The notes: generated by a model not told the origin, from the letters alone. A stretch of DNA of 21,937 bases from Martensiomyces pterosporus (GCA_025201845.1 MU603988.1:65202-87138), one strand, 5' to 3'. Shown: positions 9,301-17,553, counted from the first letter of the stretch. Translations and numbers: made by a program.

Positions 9301-12300
9301 GGTATGCGCAGATTTCCGGTGCTTGTGATGAGCGCCGTTGTCTACATCACCAGCAACCGCCTCGGGTGCTACCAAAAACGAATCCTCGGTTTCAGAGATT
9401 GAGGTGAATACCCCGGTATCGCGACCACCTGCATCACTGCCATCTACATCTTCGACTTTCCGCTTCTTCGATTGCTGTCCATCGCTCTGCGCCTTTGCTT
9501 GGCCATCTGCTGCTGGTGCTGCTTCTGCATTAGGCGGTGGTACAGCGCCCATCTCTACATCACGCTGGCTGCTCCGAGAAGATTGGCGCTCATCGCAGTT
9601 GCTGTTCTCCATGGGGCAGCCAGTGGCGAGATCGGTCGGGACGTCGTCTGCATCTAGAATCCAATACTCACAACGAGCGCTGACAGGCGTAGTGGATTGT
9701 GGCGACTGTTTGCTAGCCTGCACCTTGTGCTTTATTGCCTGCGAACAGCAGTCGATGATCCGCTGTATCCTATCTTGCGCATATGCACTGTCGCTCACAT
9801 CATCGACATACTCAGCAGCGGAGACGTAATTAATGTCGCGGCATATCGCGCTGACAACGCCAAGTGCCCTGTCCACGCTCACAGGCTGCTGACTGCCACC
9901 CACACCGCGGCCATCGACCTCCATCTGCTCTAGCGCTGCTGGCTCTGGTGCAGACTGCGCCTTAGTCAAGTTGGACCGGACAAGCTGCTCATCGACAGTG
10001 TTGGCAGCAACTAGCCTGAAAATGCAGACAGGCTTCTGTTGACCAGCTTCAGCCACCCATTTCAAGGCCCGGGCATCGATGCTGGGATCCACGTTGCAGT
10101 CATAAAAGATAACGGTGTCGGCAGCGATAAGGCACCCCTCGCTAGTGTTCTGAATCGACGGCGCAACCACGACTGCTAGGGGAGAGCGCCTGCTATTGAA
10201 TGCCTCTGCTTGCTCATGCAGCGCGCTGCGAGACAAGTCTCCGTCAAGATAAGTGAACTCCATGCTGCGGATCTTCAGATACTCGCAAACGATATCCGCC
10301 GTGCCCTTATACTGCACAAAAAGCACTATCCGGTGCTTTTGCACAAGCTGCGTCAGCAGCACGTCCACCAACCTGAGCTTCGCTGACGCCTGCACAAGAA
10401 ACCGATCCCGTGTTTCCTTCGACTTGACAGCAGGCTCGACTCCCTTGACCAGATACGGGTGGCTAACGATACTCTGCATCTCCACAAGCAGATCTACGAC
10501 AGAGTGCGCCGCAAGAACGGGTGACCGCTTGGTCACGAAAGAGGCGTCTGTCTTGTGCCAAACGACACCCTTATCTAAACGCCCTGGAAATGACGGTTTG
10601 AGCAGCTGTTTAGTGGCAGAAGAGTCATTGCCGCGCAGGATCTGGGCAGCCCTCTGCAAGAATGGGATGTTCTTCAAAAGTGTCGCTCGGTAGAGCATGC
10701 GCTGCTCCTTGGTGATGTGTACAGGAATTGTCAGGTCAAAGGCAATCGACGAGTGCGTCGAGGGTGCAGCGCATTCTGGGGCCGCCTTGGCGGCTTCGGT
10801 GTCTGAATTGGTTGCTGACTTTGGGGTGGATAGGGCCGTGCTTGGAGTGGATGCATGCATGGCATCACTATGTGTTAGGGCGCCCGACAAGGCGCTAACC
10901 ACAGCAGAGCCAGATTCAGGCTCATGGCCCATCGCTATCTTCTCCACTGCCTTCTCTGCCGCGCTAGATATGCCGGACTCAGTTGTGCTGCTGGTAGATA
11001 CACTCGCTGACGAAAGTGCGGGCGAGTTCGTGCCTGGGGTGCTCGGCGCCAGACTAGAAGCGACAGCCGCATCGGGCTTTTTGGGTCGCAGGAGGAGCGA
11101 CCGGGCGAATTGCTGGATGCCTGCGGGTCCAGAAGTACCACTCGTCTCGATCTCACGCTGAAGATCAGCCGGCTTTCTAAACTGCGTCGGGCGCAGGAGA
11201 TGCGCCAACTTGTACAGTGGCTGAGGGCTGCTCGGCAAAGGCGACGCACCAACGACAACGCGCTGCCGAGAAAAAAGTTTCGAAATGAACGTATCGCACT
11301 TTGCCTGGGCGCCTTGAAGGCAAGAGCTGTCGACAATAATCGACTGCCAGAATATATCTCTCGAGTCCAGCGCGGACCTCACCAGAGACTCTTCAAGCGC
11401 GTCCTCGGCCACCAGCACCACATGACACTTCAGCGCCCGTTTGCCGGCCGTAGATACGAAGCTGTGGAGCACAAGTAGGTCCAACTGCGCCTTCAAGTCT
11501 GCCTCATCTCCAAAGAGGTACCCGATAACTAGATCGCCGCTATTCTCCCTGAACAGATCTATCCATGTGCGGATGTCGGAGTTGGGAACGACCAGTAAAA
11601 ACGGATATATGCCGACTGCTGCGGGTGTCCGGTAAGCGTACGATTCGGCTGGCAGTTTAGTCGAACAAGCGGCCTCCAAGAAGGCAATGACAGGTATAGC
11701 CCGTCTAAGCAGCGGCATCCCATCATACACGCACGACGCCGACCGTGCCCAGTGGTTTAAAAGCATATTTATATCGCTGATGTCCTCCGGCTGCAGCGAG
11801 GGGTGCGACATGGTCGCCGAGCGGCTATCCAGCGGCTTTATCGCGCCGGACAAGGCCATATCTGGCGTAGGAACGGAGCGATTCCAGGCGTGCAGATCCA
11901 AACCGGCCCGACAGGTGTACTGCTTATATAGCGCAGCATAGCGTTTGTACTCTTGAATGTCATTTTTGGGGTCAGGCATACTAACCCAGCCAATGTCATC
12001 CACGCGGTAATCATCCCAGATGACCTTCAGCAGCTTCGCCGTGGTAAAGAGCTGCCGCTCGCTCGAGGTAAGTGGAAGGCGCGAGCGTAGTGCAAGTGCC
12101 TCCAGTTTACGAGTCTTGGTCTTGGAATTCCATAAGCCTCCAACCACAAACGCAGGTTTCCGGCATATCTCTGCAGGCTCCTCCTGCCGTTCCTCAACCT
12201 CAGGAGTCGACTGCACCTTATCCACGTAGCGCATCTTGCCGGAAAGTATTTTATCGCGTACATAGGGTATGCTAGCCCGGCCACAGTTCATGCTTAGCCA

Positions 12301-14133
12301 TTTATATGGAACCCACGAGCTCGGCGTGGTGTGGCTGGAATCCCACTCCACAAGCAGCAGCGTGTCGTGGAGATTTTCCTTCGTGATCTGGACGCCATCT
12401 GCATCGCCGCCAGTGCTGTTGACAGGGCTGACCTTCCAAGAGATGACGCGCCTGGCAGTTGCATTCTTTGATTTGAAGCAGAAGCTGCAGACCCAGTGTT
12501 TGGAGTCCTTTAGGTTGGTAGGGTTGGTGGTAAGGAACCCGTTCAAGCGCCCAACATTGTAGAAGCAGTCAAAATGGTAGCACATGCAGCATACCCTGCA
12601 CATGCAGTTATTTGCGCTCTTATCCTCAAGAAGCACTGGTTTGCTGCAGAATGCACAGGCAGCATTAACGTTCGATGCTCTCACCCTAGCGTGTCTGGTC
12701 TTTGCGGAGGCTGCACCCTCGGCCTGCTGCTGCTGCTGACCTTGGTCCTGAATCTGACCTGAAGATGCTGTCGAGTCGGCCACAGCCATAGTCGCTATAC
12801 TGTCAGTCAGGATCTCGCCATCTTCATCCTCGCTCACTTGCTCCGCAGAGTTGGGCATAGGCACAGGTACAGTGCCACTGACTAGCACCCTATCTTCGTC
12901 GCCTTGATTGCTTCTGCCAGTAAAGCCCTCAGCCCCAGCGTACGCCTCTGCCGCACCAGACAGTGTCGCAGCACCATTCATCTTTGGCTGCACACTGATG
13001 GGAGCAGCAGACGAACTCGATGAGTGGTTCACAGAAGCGCCTACTGGCTGATGCACGCCAGATTCACTGCCGAGTGCAATGTTGAGATCCTCGGCCTGGT
13101 TAAGTTTCTGGTTCTGTACGGCAATAGACGATGATAGCTGCCTTGGCTCGCTTGGTCCAGATCCACTTGGCCGTAGCAGCATGCTTGTAGCCAGAGAACC
13201 AATGTCAATGTCAGAAGAGTATGGCTTTGGTCGCCACAGCTGTGCAAGTGGAGTATCCTCGTCGCTGCTGCCCTTCGAAAGCCTGTACATGTCGGCGAGG
13301 GGAGTTGCGCTATCGCCGCTGGCGTCACTACTAATGCTGGCGATGCTGGCGATGCTCTCGCTATCACTATCGTCCCTGGCTACGGATGCCACACTGGCAA
13401 CAGGAATGCTTCGCTTGCGATTTGATGTTATTCTCTCCAGCTTTGTGAGGCTGCGCGGCGGCAGTGCCGGGGTGCTTGGAGCTGCATTCCCACCAGCTCG
13501 CTCGGCCTGCAGTGCCAGGCGCAGCTTTTTTCGGTCATAGGCGCTCCGCTGTGTCTCGTTTGCTGCAAGCAGCCCGATGCAATCGTCAAATGCCGGCGGC
13601 GCTTCCCAAGTCACCACGCTATCATCCCAGCTCACAAGATAGAACGTGGACATACCAGGGTCTGTGATCCTTCCATGAACCTTTTTGATTTTGTGTTCAG
13701 AGGGCTGATGCGCATGTCTATGCCACCCGTGTGTGGCACGAACGGTCCTGCTGCTCCTGCTGCTCCTGCTGCTCCTGCTCATAGGCGTACTGCTGCTCTC
13801 GCTGTCAGAGTCTTCAAAGATTGGCTCTTCCTCAGCGAAAGCATCCAGTGCCTCATCAATAATGCTCACAATTCCCTCATTTTCGTATCTGTCAACGCTA
13901 GGAATGTGATTGTGTCCATCGCCAGACGACACCCGGCGTTTTTGGCGCTTGCGTAGAACCTCGCAGCGCTTCTCAAACTCCCGAATTGCAAGCTGGCAAT
14001 TAAGATTTGGCCCGGCTTTCTCCCATGTGCAGTCCTCAGCACCGTAGCCAGCCCAGAATATGAGGTACTCTGTCCCGCGTGTAAGAGATATGCGCCTGCC
14101 GATGATGCGCTCCACCTCGTACTCCTTGTCCAT
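6310..14133 (-). CDS. Giant chromodomain/PHD-like/SNF2-like protein with degenerate ATPase (Mit1/Mi-2 type)
   Basis: Single-exon 2607-aa protein. Order of parts: HP1-like chromodomain (4-55, aromatic cage Y5, W27, Y30); chromo-like fold (~150-200, Trp169); Ser-rich linker; PHD-like zinc domain (C493...C552, with CxxC pairs and YHFDC); a further chromo-like segment (~562-625, LLVEWD and WVPYKWL); SNF2 lobe 1 (~781-1020); low-complexity insert (~1021-1130); lobe 2 (~1132-1390). Then come an NLS-like KKRKVED (~1556), a helical region with a Cys/His cluster (~1654-1790; C1752, C1755, H1760, C1765, C1769), long Ser/Thr/Ala/Gln linkers with Q-rich 2411-2511, and a zinc knuckle (C2545, C2548, H2553, C2558). 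The chromo-PHD-chromo-SNF2 order resembles S. pombe Mit1 and CHD4. All ATP-binding motifs are lost (see findings), so a non-catalytic scaffold is predicted. The start is taken at 14133, just before the chromodomain. A frame open 26 codons further has no supporting similarity. Confidence 0.88.
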   Translation of the reverse strand: MDKEYEVERIIGRRISLTRGTEYLIFWAGYGAEDCTWEKAGPNLNCQLAIREFEKRCEVLRKRQKRRVSSGDGHNHIPSVDRYENEGIVSIIDEALDAFAEEEPIFEDSDSESSSTPMSRSSRSSRSSRTVRATHGWHRHAHQPSEHKIKKVHGRITDPGMSTFYLVSWDDSVVTWEAPPAFDDCIGLLAANETQRSAYDRKKLRLALQAERAGGNAAPSTPALPPRSLTKLERITSNRKRSIPVASVASVARDDSDSESIASIASISSDASGDSATPLADMYRLSKGSSDEDTPLAQLWRPKPYSSDIDIGSLATSMLLRPSGSGPSEPRQLSSSIAVQNQKLNQAEDLNIALGSESGVHQPVGASVNHSSSSSAAPISVQPKMNGAATLSGAAEAYAGAEGFTGRSNQGDEDRVLVSGTVPVPMPNSAEQVSEDEDGEILTDSIATMAVADSTASSGQIQDQGQQQQQAEGAASAKTRHARVRASNVNAACAFCSKPVLLEDKSANNCMCRVCCMCYHFDCFYNVGRLNGFLTTNPTNLKDSKHWVCSFCFKSKNATARRVISWKVSPVNSTGGDADGVQITKENLHDTLLLVEWDSSHTTPSSWVPYKWLSMNCGRASIPYVRDKILSGKMRYVDKVQSTPEVEERQEEPAEICRKPAFVVGGLWNSKTKTRKLEALALRSRLPLTSSERQLFTTAKLLKVIWDDYRVDDIGWVSMPDPKNDIQEYKRYAALYKQYTCRAGLDLHAWNRSVPTPDMALSGAIKPLDSRSATMSHPSLQPEDISDINMLLNHWARSASCVYDGMPLLRRAIPVIAFLEAACSTKLPAESYAYRTPAAVGIYPFLLVVPNSDIRTWIDLFRENSGDLVIGYLFGDEADLKAQLDLLVLHSFVSTAGKRALKCHVVLVAEDALEESLVRSALDSRDIFWQSIIVDSSCLQGAQAKCDTFISKLFSRQRVVVGASPLPSSPQPLYKLAHLLRPTQFRKPADLQREIETSGTSGPAGIQQFARSLLLRPKKPDAAVASSLAPSTPGTNSPALSSASVSTSSTTESGISSAAEKAVEKIAMGHEPESGSAVVSALSGALTHSDAMHASTPSTALSTPKSATNSDTEAAKAAPECAAPSTHSSIAFDLTIPVHITKEQRMLYRATLLKNIPFLQRAAQILRGNDSSATKQLLKPSFPGRLDKGVVWHKTDASFVTKRSPVLAAHSVVDLLVEMQSIVSHPYLVKGVEPAVKSKETRDRFLVQASAKLRLVDVLLTQLVQKHRIVLFVQYKGTADIVCEYLKIRSMEFTYLDGDLSRSALHEQAEAFNSRRSPLAVVVAPSIQNTSEGCLIAADTVIFYDCNVDPSIDARALKWVAEAGQQKPVCIFRLVAANTVDEQLVRSNLTKAQSAPEPAALEQMEVDGRGVGGSQQPVSVDRALGVVSAICRDINYVSAAEYVDDVSDSAYAQDRIQRIIDCCSQAIKHKVQASKQSPQSTTPVSARCEYWILDADDVPTDLATGCPMENSNCDERQSSRSSQRDVEMGAVPPPNAEAAPAADGQAKAQSDGQQSKKRKVEDVDGSDAGGRDTGVFTSISETEDSFLVAPEAVAGDVDNGAHHKHRKSAHTLQETDSATWEQAGSAAAASPSAASDGAQRDAAPSSGLLVEQPRMSKIAVDATEMLLVAELFIHSLDEAVDKYMQLRDSKMTAEDRDRIKVLFNAMFNSGTRSDGNQSETESPILFFPMLTNLKLAPDGAPLPAQPHFFDYCPACMVTSHGSGYCRYICDPQIIQGVRQLTAISSHKQHLYYRNLLRWYAIQYMWFYLGSSRGAAVNQANEGRFPGFAVDAQPFVQTARQRAAQLRQDKDVAGALSNQRSPPAAARSTIMPAPAPTTQQTVAAPAPAGATTREQQARQTAQTPTNGENNPAVRAVLQAAQTPVLGEAGSDTSSSTVSQTLALALTNKAQLTRFFGSLASHGYEFADESVTDDIAELSASLARLQDIMQTLVKSARGLIQFSCSSLSSAASGNTAEGAQMRQLKRLMHGIEQVSVKTASTKKRLNDLKAAPKSSQPRLGVSVPASVDSNGSGSAPVPQSGAPALAATRPTTCRPPLSAAATQPASTSESPTTNARGSISNGSAPAAQSSALAAVEDTLAPSTLQIKNKKVLARLKKFKTLCLLVESMDLEATGLSQDDLEKQLRQLSSSFKVAIRFISVLLSQMHTVSDDLKSMLSELSFISAVHQQGDTVPSTRVMTRIVIQIIDKLTEELTKPQAAGVPLPPTSAIHVPLTPPLAASATTTEAPAVSTVAPSIEPETAGDAGLLDESPGPIQGSVSVGDESLAQPMAAQSGVPGTQAEAASTQTQIGSGGTRLVHSTRPHPAPTSIATTIPWPFGSKTTGVPAHSSPALIMPVSDPVASSVSASIAQTHQANQYQQQAQSLQRFNLMQLQMQQNLQQAAQSNHLGLNMNMSVAGASANLANYQSQNTLGKQQTMVQQAQLLQASAPSHQVYQQLQQQQPFVDMSQIYGMSQQPANIATARPTGTGAISSGVSAPQVAVSMDMKCPLCNSVGHIPSGCEHRRDIGVLTRRRVQVESDLTLPAVMRDMSLTVIDNYLEQAYASRARWQ
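13746..13781. repeat. Tandem 9-bp repeat inside the giant gene
   Basis: The 9-mer TCCTGCTGC occurs three times in a row followed by a near-copy. On the minus strand it encodes Arg-Ser-Ser units between the first chromodomain and the second chromo-like fold (~residues 118-130). It is in frame, so copy-number change would alter length without breaking the gene. Confidence 0.85.
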
Positions 14134-15003
14134 TGTGAACAGCCAGCGACAACAAATGGTGCTGCCACGGTAAGTTGGGGTTTCGGTTCTATTGCCCGTA
14201 GGGCGTAGCAAAAAGTATCAGAGTGATATAAAAAAAAAACAAGGTGAAAAAAAAAAATTACAGAACGCGCAGCTATACGACAATAGAAGCTAAAACGCTG
14301 CCGTGGAAAGTAGAGCAAAGAAGGGACAAGCAGAGCAGCAGCCGAGAACGCCTAATATTGGATCACCACCTTGGCTGAAAAAGAGCCTGCCAGAAGCCAC
14401 TCGCATTGGATCGCAGCGCGTTATGCGCACTTTGTCAGCAGGTGCGGCATAGATTGCGAATTTTTGTGTGCCCCAGCGGTTACGGATTCTTCCCATTCCC
14501 CAAACCTCTGCACCCATCCCGCTCTCGGCCACACCTTCTGCTGCCTGCTGCTGAGGCTACTGCTGCTCATGTTGGTGCTGGGTAGTAGATGCCAAACAAC
14601 AGTTGTGTGCTAACTTCGCTGACAAAGTGCGACACCTTGGGGCGCCAGCGACATATTGCGCGTCTCAGCTGTCCACGTCTACATCGGCTCAGCCGCTGCT
14701 CAAGCAGCCATATTCTCCACACATCCCTTGGTTAGCACGAAATTTGGGTGTGCTACAGCAGCGGTGGCAAGCGTGTATATGCAAACAAACGCATGCGCGC
14801 ACCAGAGCGTGCCCAGAAACGCGACTCGCGAGTGGCTGCACGTGATCCATGTGCAACTCGCCACGCACCAGCGGCTCCAAGGCGTCACCAGCCGCCTGGC
14901 GGAGTTGCGCGCTCCCCGCTTGGCTCGCTCAGTTCTCTCGCTTCTCTTGATTGCGTAAATTGGCTTTTGCTACTTTAACATACTGGTTGTTTGGCCCCAG
15001 CAG
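14134..15003. promoter_or_regulatory. Divergent promoter region, giant chromatin gene / TRAPPC14-like gene
   Basis: This 870-bp gap lies between divergent ATGs. Two A-runs (14230-14239 and 14247-14257), within 130 bp of the giant gene's ATG, look like a poly(dA:dT) promoter element. Several short open frames (14603-14978) have no recognisable similarity and no good start. Just before the TRAPPC14-like ATG, GTAAAT (14955) to CCCCAG (15000) could be a 46-nt leader intron. No RNA gene was seen. Confidence 0.5.
14230..14257. repeat. Double poly(dA:dT) run
   Basis: Runs of 10 and 11 A on the plus strand, separated by 7 nt, about 97-124 bp upstream of the ATG of the minus-strand giant gene. The placement fits a nucleosome-excluding core promoter element. 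Confidence 0.7.
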
Positions 15004-17502
15004 ATGGACAAAGCGGGGTCTGGGCTGAGCGGCGTTGACTTGGATGTGCTGTTTAGAAGCTGCAGATTCGCACTGCGCATCCCAGACGGAACAGCGACAG
15101 AGCCTGACCAGAACAAGTGGACGGTAAATGACATTGTAAACACGCTGCCATCGAGGAAACACCTGTACCATGGAGAAAAGGCCCAGGCATATCTGGTGAC
15201 CACGATTCCAAACTACGAGCAGCTGCGGCACTCGCTCGCCTCGTCAATGAAGCGCACTGAAGCACCCGAGCTGGCACAGAATGAGCTTGCGATTAGCGCT
15301 AGCGAGGCAGAGCACTTCTTCAATACGCTAATGTTCTGTGTTGTTGCCTACGAGGCAAAGGTAACGCCGAGCGCAGGGTCGAATCTGCCAATGTCGCATG
15401 CGAGCACACCATCAAGCACTGGCGGACCGAGTACCCAGATGCCAGAGCGCCGCTCGCTGGTATCTCCACATCTTCTGCGGCAGGAGACTGGAAACAGAGC
15501 TGGATTCGATCCTGCTCAGACACACAGAACCGTGACTTTTAATGGTACTCCATCATATATGGTCAGAGTGGCACACGATAAAGGAGGCGTCGATAGGCGG
15601 TATATGGGTAAACTTGGCGGTGGAGCTTGGCACTGCGTCTACCCATTTGCTATCGAAGCTTCGATCCCCAGCGACATGCCTGAGCTGCCTGCTGAGAGTG
15701 CTCTGTCGTTTGAGATCCGAGCAGCATGTGAGGAGGTTGACGACATGTTCTTGGTGAACTATGGCGATGAGCCTATCGACCATAACAAATTTAACGATCG
15801 GTCGGTCCATCTAGAGGAACTCGCTATGAGGGTCGCGTCGGGAATATTCACGATCAGCCATGATTCAGATAGCAAGAAGCAGGATGGCCACCGTACTCCA
15901 GCAGCGCCTATTACGTTTGATGCTGTGAGCAAGTCGCTTAAAGCAACGCCTGTGCTGCCTCGACGGATGCTCCAGGCGCTTGTTAGTACACGTTCAATAG
16001 CGGACATTAGTACACGTGTGGTCGACCTGCCTTCCAGCTTTGGTTCGAGTACGGTGCTTGTGGAAGTGAGCGTGAAATGCGAGGCGGCAGCTGGCCACGA
16101 GCTGATGCTTCGTTCGGTAGATGTTGTCTCTACCAAGTGGCATGCTACCCCGGTCGGACCACAGTCCAGTTTGCCCGTTTCACTGGGCACAGATCTTTGC
16201 TGGAGATCTGTGTTTAGACTTTGCCCCTTGGCTAAATCTATTGCGGAAGACGCTCTGCATGGCCTAAGCCTTCTCAATATGCAGTCGACTGCGCGCACAA
16301 ACGCCACGACGCAGTCTGGAACGAACGCGCCTTCTACCTTTGTCAGCGTCAATGTGATATCCACCGCCGAAAAGGCAGAGCCCCAAACGCTCAAGGCTGT
16401 TCAGCAAATCAACCTATCTCCGCTGGCAGCGGATGGTACAGACGAAGCCAGAGGCTCGACGTCCCTGGATGACATTGCTCCCATCTCAAACACTGGTGCA
16501 ACGCCGCACCCAGTCGTGAGGAGGAGCCGTCTTTCGGGTGCTTTTGGTCGCAGCTCCCCTGCCAGTTTTGAGCCTCTGAGCACAACCAGGGGAGGCATTT
16601 CAAATAGCATAGCTCATATGAAAACGATATCGCTGGACTCTGCTGCCAACTCCCGTCGAGATCCATCACGCAAGCTCTCGCTGCTCTCTCCGCCCCCAGC
16701 ACAGCAACTCGTCGACCCATCGCTGCCAGCACCGAGATCGTCGAAGCGGCCTGTCAGTATGCTTCGGCTGCCCCCTCGGCATGATCGTGCAAGCAGTATC
16801 CAATACCCAGGCCAGCTGACATCGCCAGCCGGCAGCAGGTACCTGCCGCAAAACCCAGGCGGGAGAAACGTGAACATGGACCAACGGGCTCGTTCGGCGA
16901 CTGTCAATGTTTTCAGCCTCATGTCTCCGACCTCTCCAACGCACGCACAGCCGCGAACATCCGCATCGACGCTCCTTCACTTTGCCGAGTCGTCATCGAA
17001 ACCCTTGCCACATGTACCTGCCCTCTCTGGCGTGGAAGAGTCGCCTACTTACTCAGAAATGCACCGCCTATCCACTCAGCAGATCCCCATGGCTCCTGCA
17101 GAGCCCCAGCCTTCTTGCTCTGCGATCGGGACTATCAGCCTGTCCTTTGAGGCACCGCCAAAGGTCGGTTTAGGAGAGGAGTTTTTGGTCAGAGTGCATG
17201 TCACCAACAGCACCAACATCCACTACTTCCGGCTGACCCTGGTTGATACGTCCTCTAAGGAAAGCGAGGAAGAGCCCAGCGACTCCCTGCCTTCGCTTGG
17301 CCTTTTGTCGCTCGAGCATTCAACTGAGCTTGCGCCGCTGCGTCCTGGAGAATCTGCAAGCGTCGCTCTACGGTACATCGCTGCAGAACCACACTTCCAC
17401 ACAGTCAGGCTGCTGCGGCTCCTAAACATGGACGCCGACACTGCTGACAAGACAGTGGCTACTATCGAGTCGCCATTTGTCGTGTATGTAGATGATAGCT
17501 AG
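15004..17502 (+). CDS. TRAPPC14/Trs65-like TRAPPII complex subunit (putative)
   Basis: Single-exon 832-aa protein. The N-terminus carries LPSRKHLYHGEKAQAYLV (~48-65), which matches in position and sequence the LPxRxHLYxGE motif near the N-terminus of vertebrate TRAPPC14 (C7orf43/MAP11). Later blocks also line up: YPFAIEASIP (~213), a strand-rich domain with CRSVFRLCPL-like content (WRSVFRLCPL, ~399), and a C-terminal Ig-like sandwich (~708-830: E-E-F-L-V-R-V-H-V-T-N, L-R-P-G-E-S-A-S-V-A-L-R-Y). Residues ~480-700 are Ser/Pro-rich and probably disordered. TRAPPC14 and yeast Trs65 are TRAPPII-specific subunits built of Ig-like domains; TRAPPII activates Rab11/Ypt31 at the trans-Golgi. The ATG at 15004 places the motif at the expected distance. 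The match is from memory of the family, so a distant Trs65 or other TRAPP Ig-domain protein remains possible. Confidence 0.6.
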   Translation: MDKAGSGLSGVDLDVLFRSCRFALRIPDGTATEPDQNKWTVNDIVNTLPSRKHLYHGEKAQAYLVTTIPNYEQLRHSLASSMKRTEAPELAQNELAISASEAEHFFNTLMFCVVAYEAKVTPSAGSNLPMSHASTPSSTGGPSTQMPERRSLVSPHLLRQETGNRAGFDPAQTHRTVTFNGTPSYMVRVAHDKGGVDRRYMGKLGGGAWHCVYPFAIEASIPSDMPELPAESALSFEIRAACEEVDDMFLVNYGDEPIDHNKFNDRSVHLEELAMRVASGIFTISHDSDSKKQDGHRTPAAPITFDAVSKSLKATPVLPRRMLQALVSTRSIADISTRVVDLPSSFGSSTVLVEVSVKCEAAAGHELMLRSVDVVSTKWHATPVGPQSSLPVSLGTDLCWRSVFRLCPLAKSIAEDALHGLSLLNMQSTARTNATTQSGTNAPSTFVSVNVISTAEKAEPQTLKAVQQINLSPLAADGTDEARGSTSLDDIAPISNTGATPHPVVRRSRLSGAFGRSSPASFEPLSTTRGGISNSIAHMKTISLDSAANSRRDPSRKLSLLSPPPAQQLVDPSLPAPRSSKRPVSMLRLPPRHDRASSIQYPGQLTSPAGSRYLPQNPGGRNVNMDQRARSATVNVFSLMSPTSPTHAQPRTSASTLLHFAESSSKPLPHVPALSGVEESPTYSEMHRLSTQQIPMAPAEPQPSCSAIGTISLSFEAPPKVGLGEEFLVRVHVTNSTNIHYFRLTLVDTSSKESEEEPSDSLPSLGLLSLEHSTELAPLRPGESASVALRYIAAEPHFHTVRLLRLLNMDADTADKTVATIESPFVVYVDDS

Positions 17503-17521
17503 CAAGGCATGCGGCAGCATT

Positions 17522-17527
17522 AATAAA
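17522..17527 (+). terminator. Polyadenylation signal of the TRAPPC14-like gene
   Basis: Canonical AATAAA on the plus strand 19 nt after the stop codon. It implies a very short 3' UTR and cleavage at roughly 17537-17560, inside the mirror-image signal region of the opposite gene. Confidence 0.6.
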
Positions 17528-17553
17528 TGGGTGGCTATGAGCAATTCTAAGAG

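Noticed and set aside
14134..14211. 26-codon upstream extension of the giant chromatin protein
   Set aside because: It has no similarity and no ATG advantage. The ATG at 14133 directly precedes the conserved chromodomain, as in typical chromodomain proteins.
14603..14978. Several overlapping open frames in the divergent promoter gap
   Set aside because: They lie in three frames with similar lengths, mostly from non-ATG starts, and none shows a domain. This is the pattern of random GC-rich sequence.
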